Assembly (NCBI GenBank): GCA_965237765.1
Contig: OZ250157.1
Span: 2,170,001 to 2,234,000 of the forward strand
DNA length: 64,000 nt
Source: WTGJ01 sp965237765
Lineage (GTDB): Bacteria; Chloroflexota; Anaerolineae; Aggregatilineales; Phototrophicaceae
Direction of reading: 5' to 3'
Position 1 is the stretch's first letter; every line of letters starts with the position of its first letter. Positions 50,352 through 58,611 of this stretch are shown piece by piece. The position numbers and the translations under genes were made by a program. The notes beneath the pieces were generated by a model. It was not told the origin of the DNA. It saw only the letters and a program-made list of their open reading frames with translations, and made no database searches.

Positions 50352-52283
50352 TCAGGCTTCTTTTGCCGGCAGGATATCTTCGACCAGCTGCGAGGCGAAT
50401 ATTTCCGCATATTCGGGGCTAGCTTCCAGCAAATCCGCGTGTACGCCACTCGCGACGATGCGCCCTCTTTCCAGCACGATGATCTGGTCGGCATGCAACA
50501 CGGTGGAGATGCGCTGGGCGATGATGAAGCTGGTGCGGCCCTCAACGAGCTGGTCGAGCGCCTTCTGGATGCGTTGCTCAGTGAGCAAATCGACGCTGCT
50601 CGTCGAATCGTCCATGATGAGGATGCGCGGGTTCAGCAGGATGGCGCGGGCGATGGCGATCCGCTGCTTCTGCCCGCCAGATAGGGTCGCGCCGCGTTCG
50701 CCGACGGACGTATCGTAACCGGCGGGGAAGCTGGTGATGAATTCGTGCGCTTCGGCTACTTCCGCAGCGGCGATGATCTCTTCCAGGCTTGCTTCGGGGC
50801 GGCCGAAGGCGATGTTCTCGCGGATGCTGCCGCTGAAGAGATTCGTCTCTTGCAAAACGATACCGATCTGCGCGCGCAGGCTCTCGAGCGTAACCTCGCG
50901 CACGTCATGCCCGTCGATGAGGACAGCGCCCTCTGTTACATCATAGAAGCGTGGGAGCAAGTTGATGATCGAAGTCTTGCCACTGCCCGTCGCGCCCAGT
51001 AAAGCGACCGTCTCGCCTGGTCTCGCTTCCAGGCTCACTTCTTGTAGCACCGGTTGGCCTTCGCGGAAGTAGGAAAAAGTGACATGATCCAGGCTCACAT
51101 GGCCCTGGACGCTTGGCAGTTCGCGCGCGTCAGCGCGATTGCGCACTTCGGATTCCGTATCCAGCACCTCAAAGATGCGCTCTGCTGAGGCGGATGCCTG
51201 CGCGACGAGCGAAATGATGAAGCCGAGCTGCCCCAGCGGGAAGAAGACGTAGAGTAAATAAAGGCTGAAACTCTGGTAGCCGCCAAGGGTTAGAGCGCCG
51301 CGGAAGATTTGCTGCCCGCTGAAATAGAGGATGATACCCTGCCCGATTTGCGAGACCAGGAAGATGAGCGGGAACATGGTCGAGAAGACGGTGGCGAGGC
51401 GGATCTGGTGCGTGTAGAGATCGTCAGCCGAATGCTGGAAACGTGCCTGCTGCTCCTTTTCGCGTCGGAAGCCTTTGATGGTGCGGATCCCCGCCAGATT
51501 TTCTTGCAAGATCGTGTTCAAGCTCGCGAGGCGGCGTTGCAATTCCGAGAAGAGTGGCCGAACGAAGGCGCCAAAAGCCCCGAAGAGCACCAGCGCCACC
51601 GGCAAGATCGGCAATATGACTAGCGTAAGCTGCCAATTGGTCAGGAAGAGGATGATTAGAGTGGCCAAGAGCAGGAGGAAAGATTGCGCTGTGAGCACGA
51701 GGCCCTGCGCGAGGAAGATGCGCAACCGTTCCACATCGTCCGTTGCGCGGATCATGATTTGCCCGGTGTGTGTGCGGTCATAATAGCTGAAAGAGAGGCG
51801 CTGCACCTTCCGATAGATCGCGTTGCGAAAGTCGTAGGCGACACCCTGCGAAGTATTTTCTGCCATGTAGGTCTGGATGAAAGAAAAGGCGCCGCGCACA
51901 AAGGCGAAGAGCACGATGATGAGGGCCGCATTGCGCAGCCATTCGCCAGCGTGATCGCGCGCGCGCTGCAGCGCTTCGACTGTGGTGCCGGCGGCGCGGG
52001 CGATGGGCTCGTGGGCTTCGGGTGGTGCGCCGTCAAGAACTTCTTTTGCAAACGCGCCATCGGTTATGGCGTTGATCATGTTCTGCGTGAGTTGTGGCAC
52101 GGCCAGCTGGGCCATGCTGGCGATGATGAGCGCAAAATAGGCGAGGAAGGTCGAGCGGCGGTGGTTGCCGAGGAAACGCATCGCCCGTGGCAGCGCGCGC
52201 GTGTTGACTCTGGCGTTGCGGCGGCCGTGTTGTCGGCGGCGCATTCGGGGAGCCACTGGCGGCCTCCGGTTCAAGAGGAGCAT
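50352..52283 (-). CDS. Heterodimeric ABC exporter subunit with degenerate ATP site
   Basis: ABC half-exporter of 643 residues. The ATPase domain has Walker A LLGATGSGKTSIINLLPRFYD and the canonical signature TLSGGQKQRIAIARAIL. Its Walker B is ILIMDDSTSSVD, with Asp for the catalytic Glu, and its switch motif is FIIAQRISTVLHADQI, with Gln for His. Those two changes mark the degenerate site of heterodimeric exporters such as TM287/288. Its partner, two bases downstream, supplies the intact Walker B. The ATG at 52283 leaves a basic N-terminus (about 35 residues) before the first helix; the frame is open to 52337. Confidence 0.92.
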   Translation of the reverse strand: MLLLNRRPPVAPRMRRRQHGRRNARVNTRALPRAMRFLGNHRRSTFLAYFALIIASMAQLAVPQLTQNMINAITDGAFAKEVLDGAPPEAHEPIARAAGTTVEALQRARDHAGEWLRNAALIIVLFAFVRGAFSFIQTYMAENTSQGVAYDFRNAIYRKVQRLSFSYYDRTHTGQIMIRATDDVERLRIFLAQGLVLTAQSFLLLLATLIILFLTNWQLTLVILPILPVALVLFGAFGAFVRPLFSELQRRLASLNTILQENLAGIRTIKGFRREKEQQARFQHSADDLYTHQIRLATVFSTMFPLIFLVSQIGQGIILYFSGQQIFRGALTLGGYQSFSLYLLYVFFPLGQLGFIISLVAQASASAERIFEVLDTESEVRNRADARELPSVQGHVSLDHVTFSYFREGQPVLQEVSLEARPGETVALLGATGSGKTSIINLLPRFYDVTEGAVLIDGHDVREVTLESLRAQIGIVLQETNLFSGSIRENIAFGRPEASLEEIIAAAEVAEAHEFITSFPAGYDTSVGERGATLSGGQKQRIAIARAILLNPRILIMDDSTSSVDLLTEQRIQKALDQLVEGRTSFIIAQRISTVLHADQIIVLERGRIVASGVHADLLEASPEYAEIFASQLVEDILPAKEA

Positions 52284-52357
52284 AGCGCGATTGCCGCACC
52301 ATTGCCTTATTGTGGCAGTGACATAGAATGGCGGCAAGAGTCAAACGGAGTCGCACT

Positions 52358-52978
52358 ATGACCGAAGCAGGCTTGCGGAGGGCGGTGATCGTGGCGGTGG
52401 CCTATGTGGCCGCGCAGTTGCTGGCTGATATCGGTAGCCTACGCATCGTGCTCATTGCCGGGCAGAGCGTCGATGGCGGCACACTGATTTACCCTTTTAC
52501 CTTTACATTGCGCGATATGCTTCATAAGGTCGCGGGCGTCTCGGTAACACGCCTGGTCATCGTGCTGGCGGCGCTGGTAAATCTGCTGATGGCGCTCCTT
52601 TTCTCGTTGATTGCGGCGTTGCCGGCGGATCTGGCGGTGGGCGTGCAGGAATCCTTCGGCGTGGTGCTCGGCCCGGTCTGGCGCATCGTTTTCGCCAGCA
52701 TCATCGCTGAGCTGGCATCCGAGCTGCTGGATACTGAGGTATATCGGTTGTGGGTAGCGCGAATGGGCGCGCGCTGGCAATGGGGACGGGTGCTGAGCAG
52801 CAACGCGCTGGCCATCCCGTTGGATAGCGCGTTATTCGTTGCTATCGCCTTCATTGGTGTGTTACCGGGCGCGGTGCTCGTCAGCCTTTTCGTCACGAAT
52901 CTGGTCATCAAAGGCGCCGTAACGCTCGTCTCGATACCAGGGATCTATTTGGTGAAGGAAGAAAAGGGCGGCGCCTAA
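52358..52978 (+). CDS. VUT-family (YhhQ-like) putative queuosine precursor transporter
   Basis: Integral membrane protein of 206 residues with five or six helices, resembling the VUT family in which YhhQ transports queuosine precursors such as preQ0 and preQ1. Typical are LIYPFTFTLRDMLHKVAG near residue 48 and IIAELASELLDTEVYRLW near 125, where the family has acidic residues inside the membrane. SNALAIPLDSALFVAIAF and GAVTLVSIPGIYLV also fit. An upstream in-frame ATG at 52328 lies before a GGAG-like site at 52346; the ATG at 52358 is preferred. No queuosine gene is nearby and no preQ1 riboswitch fold is visible. Confidence 0.85.
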   Translation: MTEAGLRRAVIVAVAYVAAQLLADIGSLRIVLIAGQSVDGGTLIYPFTFTLRDMLHKVAGVSVTRLVIVLAALVNLLMALLFSLIAALPADLAVGVQESFGVVLGPVWRIVFASIIAELASELLDTEVYRLWVARMGARWQWGRVLSSNALAIPLDSALFVAIAFIGVLPGAVLVSLFVTNLVIKGAVTLVSIPGIYLVKEEKGGA

Positions 52979-52979
52979 C

Positions 52980-53921
52980 TTATTTCTTCCGCAAGCGCGG
53001 GTCGGTGATATCGCGGACACCGTCGCCGATGAAATTCAGCGCCATCACCAGTGTGGCGATGGCCATACCTGGGTAGAACCACATCCACCAGGCATCGAAA
53101 TTGTCGATGCCATTGGCGACCATTTGCCCCCATTCGGGAACGGTCGGTTCGGGGCCGAGGCCGAGGAAGCTGAGCCCGGCGAAAACCAGGATGGCGCTGC
53201 CGATATCCAGCGTCATCATCACGATGATCGGCGCGATGGCGTTTGGCACGATGGTGCGGAAGAGAATATAAGGCTGGGAAGCGCCGATGCTTTGCGCCGC
53301 TTCGACGAAATCATTTGGCTTAACGGAGAGCACCAGGCCGCGCATCATGCGCGCATAAAATGGCCACCAGGCGATCGTCAACGCGATGATGGCGTTGGTG
53401 ATGGATGGGCCGAGGGCGGCGGCGATGGCCATTGCCAGGATGATCGTTGGGAAGGCCATGAATAGCTCGGTAACGCGCATGAGCAGCTCATCCCAGCTAC
53501 CGCCCAGGTAGCCGGCGACGGCGCCGATCACCGAGCCAATGATGGAGCCAAATAAGATGACGAGGAAGCCGGAGGGGATGGTCAAGCGGGTGCCGTAGAG
53601 TAAGCGACTGAACACATCACGCCCGAGGCGGTCGGTGCCGAATAGGTTTTCCGCGTCGGGCGGTTGGCGCAGCTTGGTCATGTTCTGCGCAGCCGCCCCT
53701 TTAGGTGGGTAGGGCGCGAGCGGCTCTGCAAAGATGCCCGCCAGCAGGAAGAAGAGCAAAACCACAATACCCACCAGCAGCAGCGGATTTTGCCGCAGCT
53801 GGTAAGCGACGAGGTGCCATTCGACGCGCGCGCGGCGGGCCTCTGGTGACCCGCCTTCAGGCGCCCCGCCTTCAGGCGGCCCGGATGCGCGGGTCGACGA
53901 AGAAATATAGGATGTCGACAA
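52980..53921 (-). CDS. Peptide ABC transporter permease, DppC-like
   Basis: Permease of 313 residues. After a polar N-terminus of about 40 residues rich in Gly/Pro/Glu, the first helix is LLLVGIVVLLFFLLAGIFAEP. The family marks are LFGTDRLGRDVFSRLLYG, the EAA loop FVEAAQSIGASQPYILFRTI and the tail LNFIGDGVRDITDPRLRKK. Its 5' end overlaps the dppB 3' end by 50 bases, and no later ATG precedes the first helix. The N-terminal segment is encoded by a short tandem repeat. ATPases are not adjacent. Confidence 0.92.
   Translation of the reverse strand: MSTSYISSSTRASGPPEGGAPEGGSPEARRARVEWHLVAYQLRQNPLLLVGIVVLLFFLLAGIFAEPLAPYPPKGAAAQNMTKLRQPPDAENLFGTDRLGRDVFSRLLYGTRLTIPSGFLVILFGSIIGSVIGAVAGYLGGSWDELLMRVTELFMAFPTIILAMAIAAALGPSITNAIIALTIAWWPFYARMMRGLVLSVKPNDFVEAAQSIGASQPYILFRTIVPNAIAPIIVMMTLDIGSAILVFAGLSFLGLGPEPTVPEWGQMVANGIDNFDAWWMWFYPGMAIATLVMALNFIGDGVRDITDPRLRKK
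53850..53878. repeat. Two-copy 14-base direct repeat inside the dppB/dppC overlap
   Basis: CCCGCCTTCAGGCG occurs at 53850-53863 and again at 53865-53878. Each unit contains a small inverted repeat (CGCC/GGCG). It encodes the Gly-Pro-Glu-rich start of DppC and lies across the dppB stop codon. Confidence 0.7.
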
Positions 53922-54891
53922 TGAAATTCACCCCCACATAAATTAGGGCGATGAGCATGGTTACGCCCATCGTCGCGGGAAAATCCTGGCTTGTCGCCGA
54001 TAGGAAAGCGTAGCGGCCGATGCCCGGCCAGGAAAAGATGGATTCGGTGAGCACCGCGCCGGCGAGCAGGCTGCTATACGAAAGGCCGATGATGGTGACG
54101 ACGGGGATGAGCGCGTTGCGCAGGCCATGGCGGAAGATGACGATGCTCTCGCGCAAGCCTTTCGAGCGTGCGGTACGCATGTAATCCTGCCCCAAAGATT
54201 CGAGCATCGCCGAGCGTGTCAGGCGGGTGATGAAGCCCATCGGGAAGACGGCCAGCACGATGCTCGGTAGTACCAGATGCGAGACGGCGTTCTGGAAGAC
54301 GCGCCAATTGCCCGCGAGCAAGCTATCCACTGTGTAGAAACCGGTGACGGTACTTGGCGCGCGCAAGAGCAGATCCAGCCGCCGGCCGCTTGGTAGCCAA
54401 TCCACCTCGACGGCGAAGAGACGTTTGCCGATCAGCGCAAGCACGAAGACGGGGAAGCTGACGCCGATGAGCGCCAGAATGCGCGCCAGGTAATCGACCG
54501 GCTGGCCGCGCCAGACGGCCGAGATCACCCCCAGCGTTACGCCGACACTGAGGCTGATGACGATAGCGACCGTTGCCAGCTCAATCGTTGCCGGTAGGAA
54601 GCCGCCGATATCCTGGGAGACAGGGCGTTTGCTGCGAAGAGAAATGCCGAAATCACCCTGGATGACATTAGTTATCCAGGAAATGTATTGCTCATGAAGC
54701 GGGCGATCCAAACCCCATTTGCGGCGAAACTGGTCGATGATGGTCTGATTACCGAGGGCAGAATTGGGTAGGAAAGAAGAGACGGGATCGGCCGGCAGCG
54801 CGTTGGCGATAATGAAGACAATGAGTGAGATACCGAAGACGGTCGGGATAGCGAGGAAAACGCGCCGCAGCAAGTAGGTGTGAATGAGCAT
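53872..54891 (-). CDS. Peptide ABC transporter permease, DppB-like
   Basis: Permease of 339 residues, partner of DppC. The N-terminus LLRRVFLAIPTVFGISLIVF, KWGLDRPLHEQYISWI, GDFGISLRSKRPVSQDI, the EAA loop YMRTARSKGLRESIVIFRHGL and ESIFSWPGIGRYAFLSA are standard for DppB/OppB. An external loop after the third helix (FAVEVDWLPSGRR) is slightly enlarged. It ends in ILYFFVDPRIRAA. It is the second gene of the dppABC unit, 74 bases after the binding-protein gene, with a hairpin between them. Confidence 0.93.
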   Translation of the reverse strand: MLIHTYLLRRVFLAIPTVFGISLIVFIIANALPADPVSSFLPNSALGNQTIIDQFRRKWGLDRPLHEQYISWITNVIQGDFGISLRSKRPVSQDIGGFLPATIELATVAIVISLSVGVTLGVISAVWRGQPVDYLARILALIGVSFPVFVLALIGKRLFAVEVDWLPSGRRLDLLLRAPSTVTGFYTVDSLLAGNWRVFQNAVSHLVLPSIVLAVFPMGFITRLTRSAMLESLGQDYMRTARSKGLRESIVIFRHGLRNALIPVVTIIGLSYSSLLAGAVLTESIFSWPGIGRYAFLSATSQDFPATMGVTMLIALIYVGVNFIVDILYFFVDPRIRAA

Positions 54892-54917
54892 GGGCGTAAC
54901 CTAGTGCGAGGAAGGGG

Positions 54918-54948
54918 TATGGGGCGCCACGCGTGGCGACGCCCCATA
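54918..54948 (-). terminator. Hairpin between peptide-binding protein and dppB, no U tract
   Basis: TATGGGGCG (54918-54926) pairs with CGCCCCATA (54940-54948); the interior CCACGCGTGG is itself palindromic. It starts 17 bases after the binding-protein stop. Without a T run it is more likely an mRNA-stabilising or attenuating hairpin than a full terminator. Confidence 0.55.
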
Positions 54949-54965
54949 GGTGCTAGTGCTTCAGG

Positions 54966-56564
54966 TTACTCGGCCATCGAAAGTTCGGTTACATAGACGA
55001 GGCCCCAGAAGGGGTGCATCACGCTGCCTTCCAGGCCGGAGACATAGGCAGTCTGCTGGGTGGATTGTAAGTAGGGCACCCAGGGTCCACGATCCTGCCA
55101 GAATTGCTGAATCTGATCGTAGAGTTCTGTGCGTCTCATCGGATCCGACTCGACATCAGCGGCATCGCGCAATTCGAGTGCGTGAGGATCGGCGTTGGCT
55201 TCCGTCCAATTGACGCGGTTGGAAACATTCACCGAGCCTGCGTAGGCGGGCAAGAAGTGCAGGTAGTTGGAGGGATCAGCGAAGTCTGGCAGCCATAGGG
55301 CGATCGTGAATTGCAGCTCACCGGCGCGGTAGGGGTCGATCCAATTGGAGAAATCGGTGGGGATGATAGTGAGGTTGATACCAACTTCCGCCAGGTCCGC
55401 GGCGATCTTCTGAGCCATCACGCCGAATTCCACACCGCCGATAGCATCATCCCAATAGGTGAGAGTCGCATCGAAACCATCTGGATATCCAGCTTCGGCA
55501 AGTAGAGCGCGTGCCTTGTCCTGATCCTGTGAAAGTGCACGACTCGGATCCCAGGCTGCTTCGATACCCACTGGAATGACAGAGCCCGGCGTATAGGCGT
55601 TGGCGGAATTCAGCAGCTTAATTCCTTCGTAATCCAATGCATAACGGACGGCAGCGTTGACGCGCTCGTCAGACATCGGCCCGCCGATATCCGGGTTACG
55701 GTTCATCGCCAGGTAGTTCATCTGCACGCTGGCCGTCTGGATCGTTTCGATACCCTCAGCGCCTTCCAGGTCAGTGATATTGGCGGGCAGCAATTCGCGG
55801 GCAATGTGGATGTCGCCAGCTTCCAGGGCGATCTTGCGCGCAGAGACTTCGGCGATGTGCGTCATGATGATGCGGTCAAAGTAGGGAAGAGTATCGCCCC
55901 AGTAGTTCTCATTGCGCGTTAGCTCGACGATGACTTCCGGCTCGTATTGCGAAAGGACATAGGGTCCGCTGCCAGCGCTGTTGTTCTGGAACCACACTTC
56001 AAGATCGTCGATCTCGTCAGCGTTTTCAGCATCAGAGCCGCCGGCGGCGCGCACGGCATCAGCGTTGAGGATGCTCATGCCGCCGAAGGTCAGCTTGTTG
56101 AGAAAGGCGGGGTCCGGCTGCGAGAGATTGGCGACAGCGGTGTAATCGTCCGGGGTATCCACACTCGCGAGCGAAGCGGCCAGCGAAGAGCCGTAGCCTT
56201 TCAGATTCTTGAAGCGCATCAGCGAGAAAGCGACATCATCGGAGGTGAGGCCGCTGCCATCGGAGAATGTGATGTCATCGCGCAGGGTGAAAGTGAAGCT
56301 GAGGCCATCCTCGCTTTGCTCATAGCCGCTGGCGACATCAAATTCCAGAGGCGTGATGCCATTGGCGGGGAACTTCAAGAGTGTCTGATAGACGCCCAGG
56401 AAGATCTGGAAGGGCGTGAAGCTGAAGGAACGCCCCGGGTCCATATAGTCGATGTTGAAGCTCTCGCCGATGATGAGGACTTTTTCGTCCTGCGCGATGG
56501 CCGCGCTGCTGAGCAGCATGGTCACCATGGCAAGCACAACGACGGACAAAATTAAACGCCGCAT
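54966..56564 (-). CDS. Peptide ABC transporter solute-binding protein (family 5), DppA/OppA-like
   Basis: Exported 532-residue binding protein. The signal peptide is LAMVTMLLSSAAIAQDE with a normal cleavage site and no lipobox. The family 5 signatures are FTLRDDITFSDGSGLTSDDVAFSL (part), GSGPYVLSQYEPEVIVEL, RNENYWGDTLPYFDRI and VNAAVRYALDYEGI. The C-terminal lobe has RALLAEAGYPDGFDATLTY and TIALWLPDFADPSNYL, close to dipeptide and glutathione-type binders. It is first in the dppABC unit and starts at ATG 56564. The Asp contacts for the peptide amino terminus cannot be assigned with certainty. Confidence 0.93.
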   Translation of the reverse strand: MRRLILSVVVLAMVTMLLSSAAIAQDEKVLIIGESFNIDYMDPGRSFSFTPFQIFLGVYQTLLKFPANGITPLEFDVASGYEQSEDGLSFTFTLRDDITFSDGSGLTSDDVAFSLMRFKNLKGYGSSLAASLASVDTPDDYTAVANLSQPDPAFLNKLTFGGMSILNADAVRAAGGSDAENADEIDDLEVWFQNNSAGSGPYVLSQYEPEVIVELTRNENYWGDTLPYFDRIIMTHIAEVSARKIALEAGDIHIARELLPANITDLEGAEGIETIQTASVQMNYLAMNRNPDIGGPMSDERVNAAVRYALDYEGIKLLNSANAYTPGSVIPVGIEAAWDPSRALSQDQDKARALLAEAGYPDGFDATLTYWDDAIGGVEFGVMAQKIAADLAEVGINLTIIPTDFSNWIDPYRAGELQFTIALWLPDFADPSNYLHFLPAYAGSVNVSNRVNWTEANADPHALELRDAADVESDPMRRTELYDQIQQFWQDRGPWVPYLQSTQQTAYVSGLEGSVMHPFWGLVYVTELSMAE

Positions 56565-56673
56565 GGTAGAACTCCTTTGCTAGTTCGTGCGATTGGTCCG
56601 GCTGATTATTGACGGACCACTGAACGCCATCTTATCGCATTGGTGGTTGCGCGGCAATAGTCGCGTCGCGTTT

Positions 56674-56702
56674 TTAGCAAGGCTGGTAGCACGTGTTACA
56701 AT
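56674..56702 (+). promoter_or_regulatory. Promoter of the aldo/keto reductase gene
   Basis: TTAGCA (56674-56679), a 17-base spacer and TACAAT (56697-56702), about 36 bases before the ATG at 56739. The -10 box equals that of the tRNA promoters. Confidence 0.7.
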
Positions 56703-56738
56703 CGGCCGCTGTGGAGGAATAATTGAGGCGGAGGTAGC

Positions 56739-57701
56739 ATGGAATATCGATGGTTGGGTAGCACTGGCGTGCGCGTTTCACCGCTCTGCATGGGCGTCAT
56801 GACCTTCGGTGATGCGGCTGACGAGCGCGAATCGGCGCGCATGTTCGGCCGCTGCCTGGAAGTAGGCATCAATTTCTTCGATTGCGCCAATGTTTACGGC
56901 GGCGGCGAATCGGAACGCGTGCTCGGCAGGCTGATGGCGGGCAAACGCGACGACCTGGTCATCACATCCAAAGTGGGTATGGGAAGTGGGTTGAGTGGCT
57001 CGGGCGGTTCGCGCCGTCACATCATGCAGGAGGTGGAAGCCAGCCTTCGTCGCCTGGGCACCGATCGCCTCGACATCTATTTTCTTCACCGCTACGACGA
57101 CGATACGCCGCTAGAGGAGACGCTGCGCGCCTTCGATGATTTGGTGCGACAGGGCAAAATCCTGTATCCCGCGGTGAGCAATTGGGCAGCGTGGCAGGTG
57201 GCGCGGGCGCAGGGGCTTTGCGCACTGCATGGTTGGGCGCCCATCGCCTGCCTGCAGCCAATGTATTCGCTCATCAAGCGGCAGGCAGAGGTGGAAATCC
57301 TGCCGATGGCTGCGGAACTGGGCATCGGCGTGATTTCATATTCGCCGCTGGGGGGCGGCTTGTTGAGCGGGAAATATGCGGATGGCCCACCGCCGCAGGG
57401 CCGCTTGCTCGAGAACGAAATGTATCAGCTGCGTTATAGCCATGAGCATTATTGGGAAGCGGCGCGGCAGCTGGCGGCGTTGGCGCGGGAGCGCGACGTC
57501 CATCCAGTGACGCTGGCGGTAGCCTGGGTGATGGGCGGTCCAGCCATCACGGCGCCCATCATCGGCGCTCGCAACTTGGCGCAGTTGGAAGCCTCGTTGG
57601 CGGCGCTGGAATTGGATTTGAGCGAAGCGGAGCGCGCCGAGCTGACGGCCCTAACGCCAACGCCGCCGCCCGCCAACGATCGATTGGAAGAACAGGCTTG
57701 A
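56739..57701 (+). CDS. Aldo/keto reductase
   Basis: NADPH-dependent oxidoreductase of 320 residues with a TIM barrel. The catalytic tetrad is visible: Asp in NFFDCANVYGGGESE and the Tyr just after it, Lys in LVITSKVGMG, and His in DIYFLHRYDDDTP. The cofactor-binding end has PIIGARNLAQLEASLAAL. The start MEYRWLGSTGVRVSPLCMG is typical, and a GGAGG-like site precedes the ATG. The physiological substrate is unknown. The B3/B4 gene follows 10 bases downstream, so the two are probably co-transcribed. Confidence 0.92.
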   Translation: MEYRWLGSTGVRVSPLCMGVMTFGDAADERESARMFGRCLEVGINFFDCANVYGGGESERVLGRLMAGKRDDLVITSKVGMGSGLSGSGGSRRHIMQEVEASLRRLGTDRLDIYFLHRYDDDTPLEETLRAFDDLVRQGKILYPAVSNWAAWQVARAQGLCALHGWAPIACLQPMYSLIKRQAEVEILPMAAELGIGVISYSPLGGGLLSGKYADGPPPQGRLLENEMYQLRYSHEHYWEAARQLAALARERDVHPVTLAVAWVMGGPAITAPIIGARNLAQLEASLAALELDLSEAERAELTALTPTPPPANDRLEEQA

Positions 57702-57711
57702 TTTCCCGCTG

Positions 57712-58437
57712 ATGGCCTCGCCAGCGCGCGCGCTTTTCCGCTATGACCGGGTTTTGCTGGAGCGCTTTCCGCAGACTTGCGGTGGCGTCGTTCACGGACG
57801 CTGCCTGCGGAACCCGCCCACCAACGCGGAATTGCGCCACGAATTCGCCGCAGAGCAATCCGCCACCCTTGTGCGGCTGGGCCAGCGTTCACCGGCGGAT
57901 ATCGCGCCGCTGGCGGCCTGGAGGCGTACCTTCAGCGCCTTCGGCGTGAGCCCGACGAAATATCGTAGCGCGGCGGAGGCCTTATTGCGGCGCTTGCGGA
58001 AGGCGGGCGCCATCCCCAGCATCAACACGCTGGTGGATATCGGCAATCTGATCAGCCTGCGCTACTCTTTGCCGGTGCTGGTATATGATCTGGCGAAGAC
58101 GAGCGGTACGGTGACGGTTGGATTTGCGCGCGGAGATGAGGCGTATTATGAGTTGCATAGTAAGACGCTCGAAGCGCCGCCGGCGGGGGAAGTGATCTTT
58201 GCGGACGAGCGACGACGGGTCATCGCGCGGCGCTGGTGCTGGCGACAAAGCGCGGAGAGCGCTGTTTCCGATACGACGAGCGAGGCACTGCTCATTGTCG
58301 AGGCACAGCATGACGGTGGGCTGGATCTTGTACGCACCGCGGCCAAAGACTTGCGCGATTTGATATCGCGTTTCGCGGGCGAAAACCCCGAAATCGTTTT
58401 CGGGACCCGCAAAGCAGCCGAATTTCTTGCGGATTGA
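57712..58437 (+). CDS. Stand-alone B3/B4-domain protein (PheT editing-domain-like)
   Basis: Cytosolic 241-residue protein resembling the B3/B4 region of phenylalanyl-tRNA synthetase beta subunit. Visible phrases are WRRTFSAFGVSPTKYRSAAEALLRR near residue 70, PSINTLVDIGNLISLRYSLPV near 102, FADERRRVIARRWCWRQS and SEALLIVEAQ. Free-standing members may hydrolyse mischarged aminoacyl-tRNAs or amino acid derivatives; none of that is shown here. It starts 10 bases after the aldo/keto reductase. Its last 50 bases are duplicated downstream before the beta-lactamase-like gene. Confidence 0.83.
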   Translation: MASPARALFRYDRVLLERFPQTCGGVVHGRCLRNPPTNAELRHEFAAEQSATLVRLGQRSPADIAPLAAWRRTFSAFGVSPTKYRSAAEALLRRLRKAGAIPSINTLVDIGNLISLRYSLPVLVYDLAKTSGTVTVGFARGDEAYYELHSKTLEAPPAGEVIFADERRRVIARRWCWRQSAESAVSDTTSEALLIVEAQHDGGLDLVRTAAKDLRDLISRFAGENPEIVFGTRKAAEFLAD

Positions 58438-58483
58438 GCGGGATGTCACGAAGGAAAAAGCACATCCGGGCGACGATTGAGGC
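58388..58483 (+). repeat. Imperfect direct repeat, copy 1 (end of the B3/B4 gene)
   Basis: About 96 bases beginning CCGAAATCGTTTTCGG and continuing over AGCAGCCGAAT and GATTGAG to ACGATTGAGGC. It spans the last 50 bases of the B3/B4 gene and the gap. The first 16 bases are a perfect 6-base inverted repeat with a 4-base loop. See copy 2. Confidence 0.7.
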
Positions 58484-58515
58484 AAAATTCACAGCCCTGA
58501 TTGTTAAATGTGTCT

Positions 58516-58611
58516 CCGAAATCGTTTTCGGTAGTTAAGAAGCAGCCGAATATCCTGCCGGTTGAGAGGGGAGGAAAGATGAAAGAGCACATTCAAACGA
58601 CAATTGACGGC
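58516..58611 (+). repeat. Imperfect direct repeat, copy 2 (leader and start of the hydrolase gene)
   Basis: About 96 bases matching copy 1, starting 128 bases later. Shared blocks are CCGAAATCGTTTTCGG (identical), AGCAGCCGAAT, GGTTGAG/GGATTGAG, the AGCACAT region and ACGA.ATTGA. In this copy the B3/B4-like frame is broken by a stop, and the 3' part encodes the first codons of the hydrolase. Confidence 0.7.

Noticed and set aside
52284..52357. preQ1 riboswitch before the VUT transporter
   Set aside because: The 74-base gap shows no recognisable preQ1-binding stem, loop or A-rich tail.
53850..53878. CGCCTTCAGGCG units as a terminator
   Set aside because: The stems are only four bases and lie inside coding sequence of both genes.
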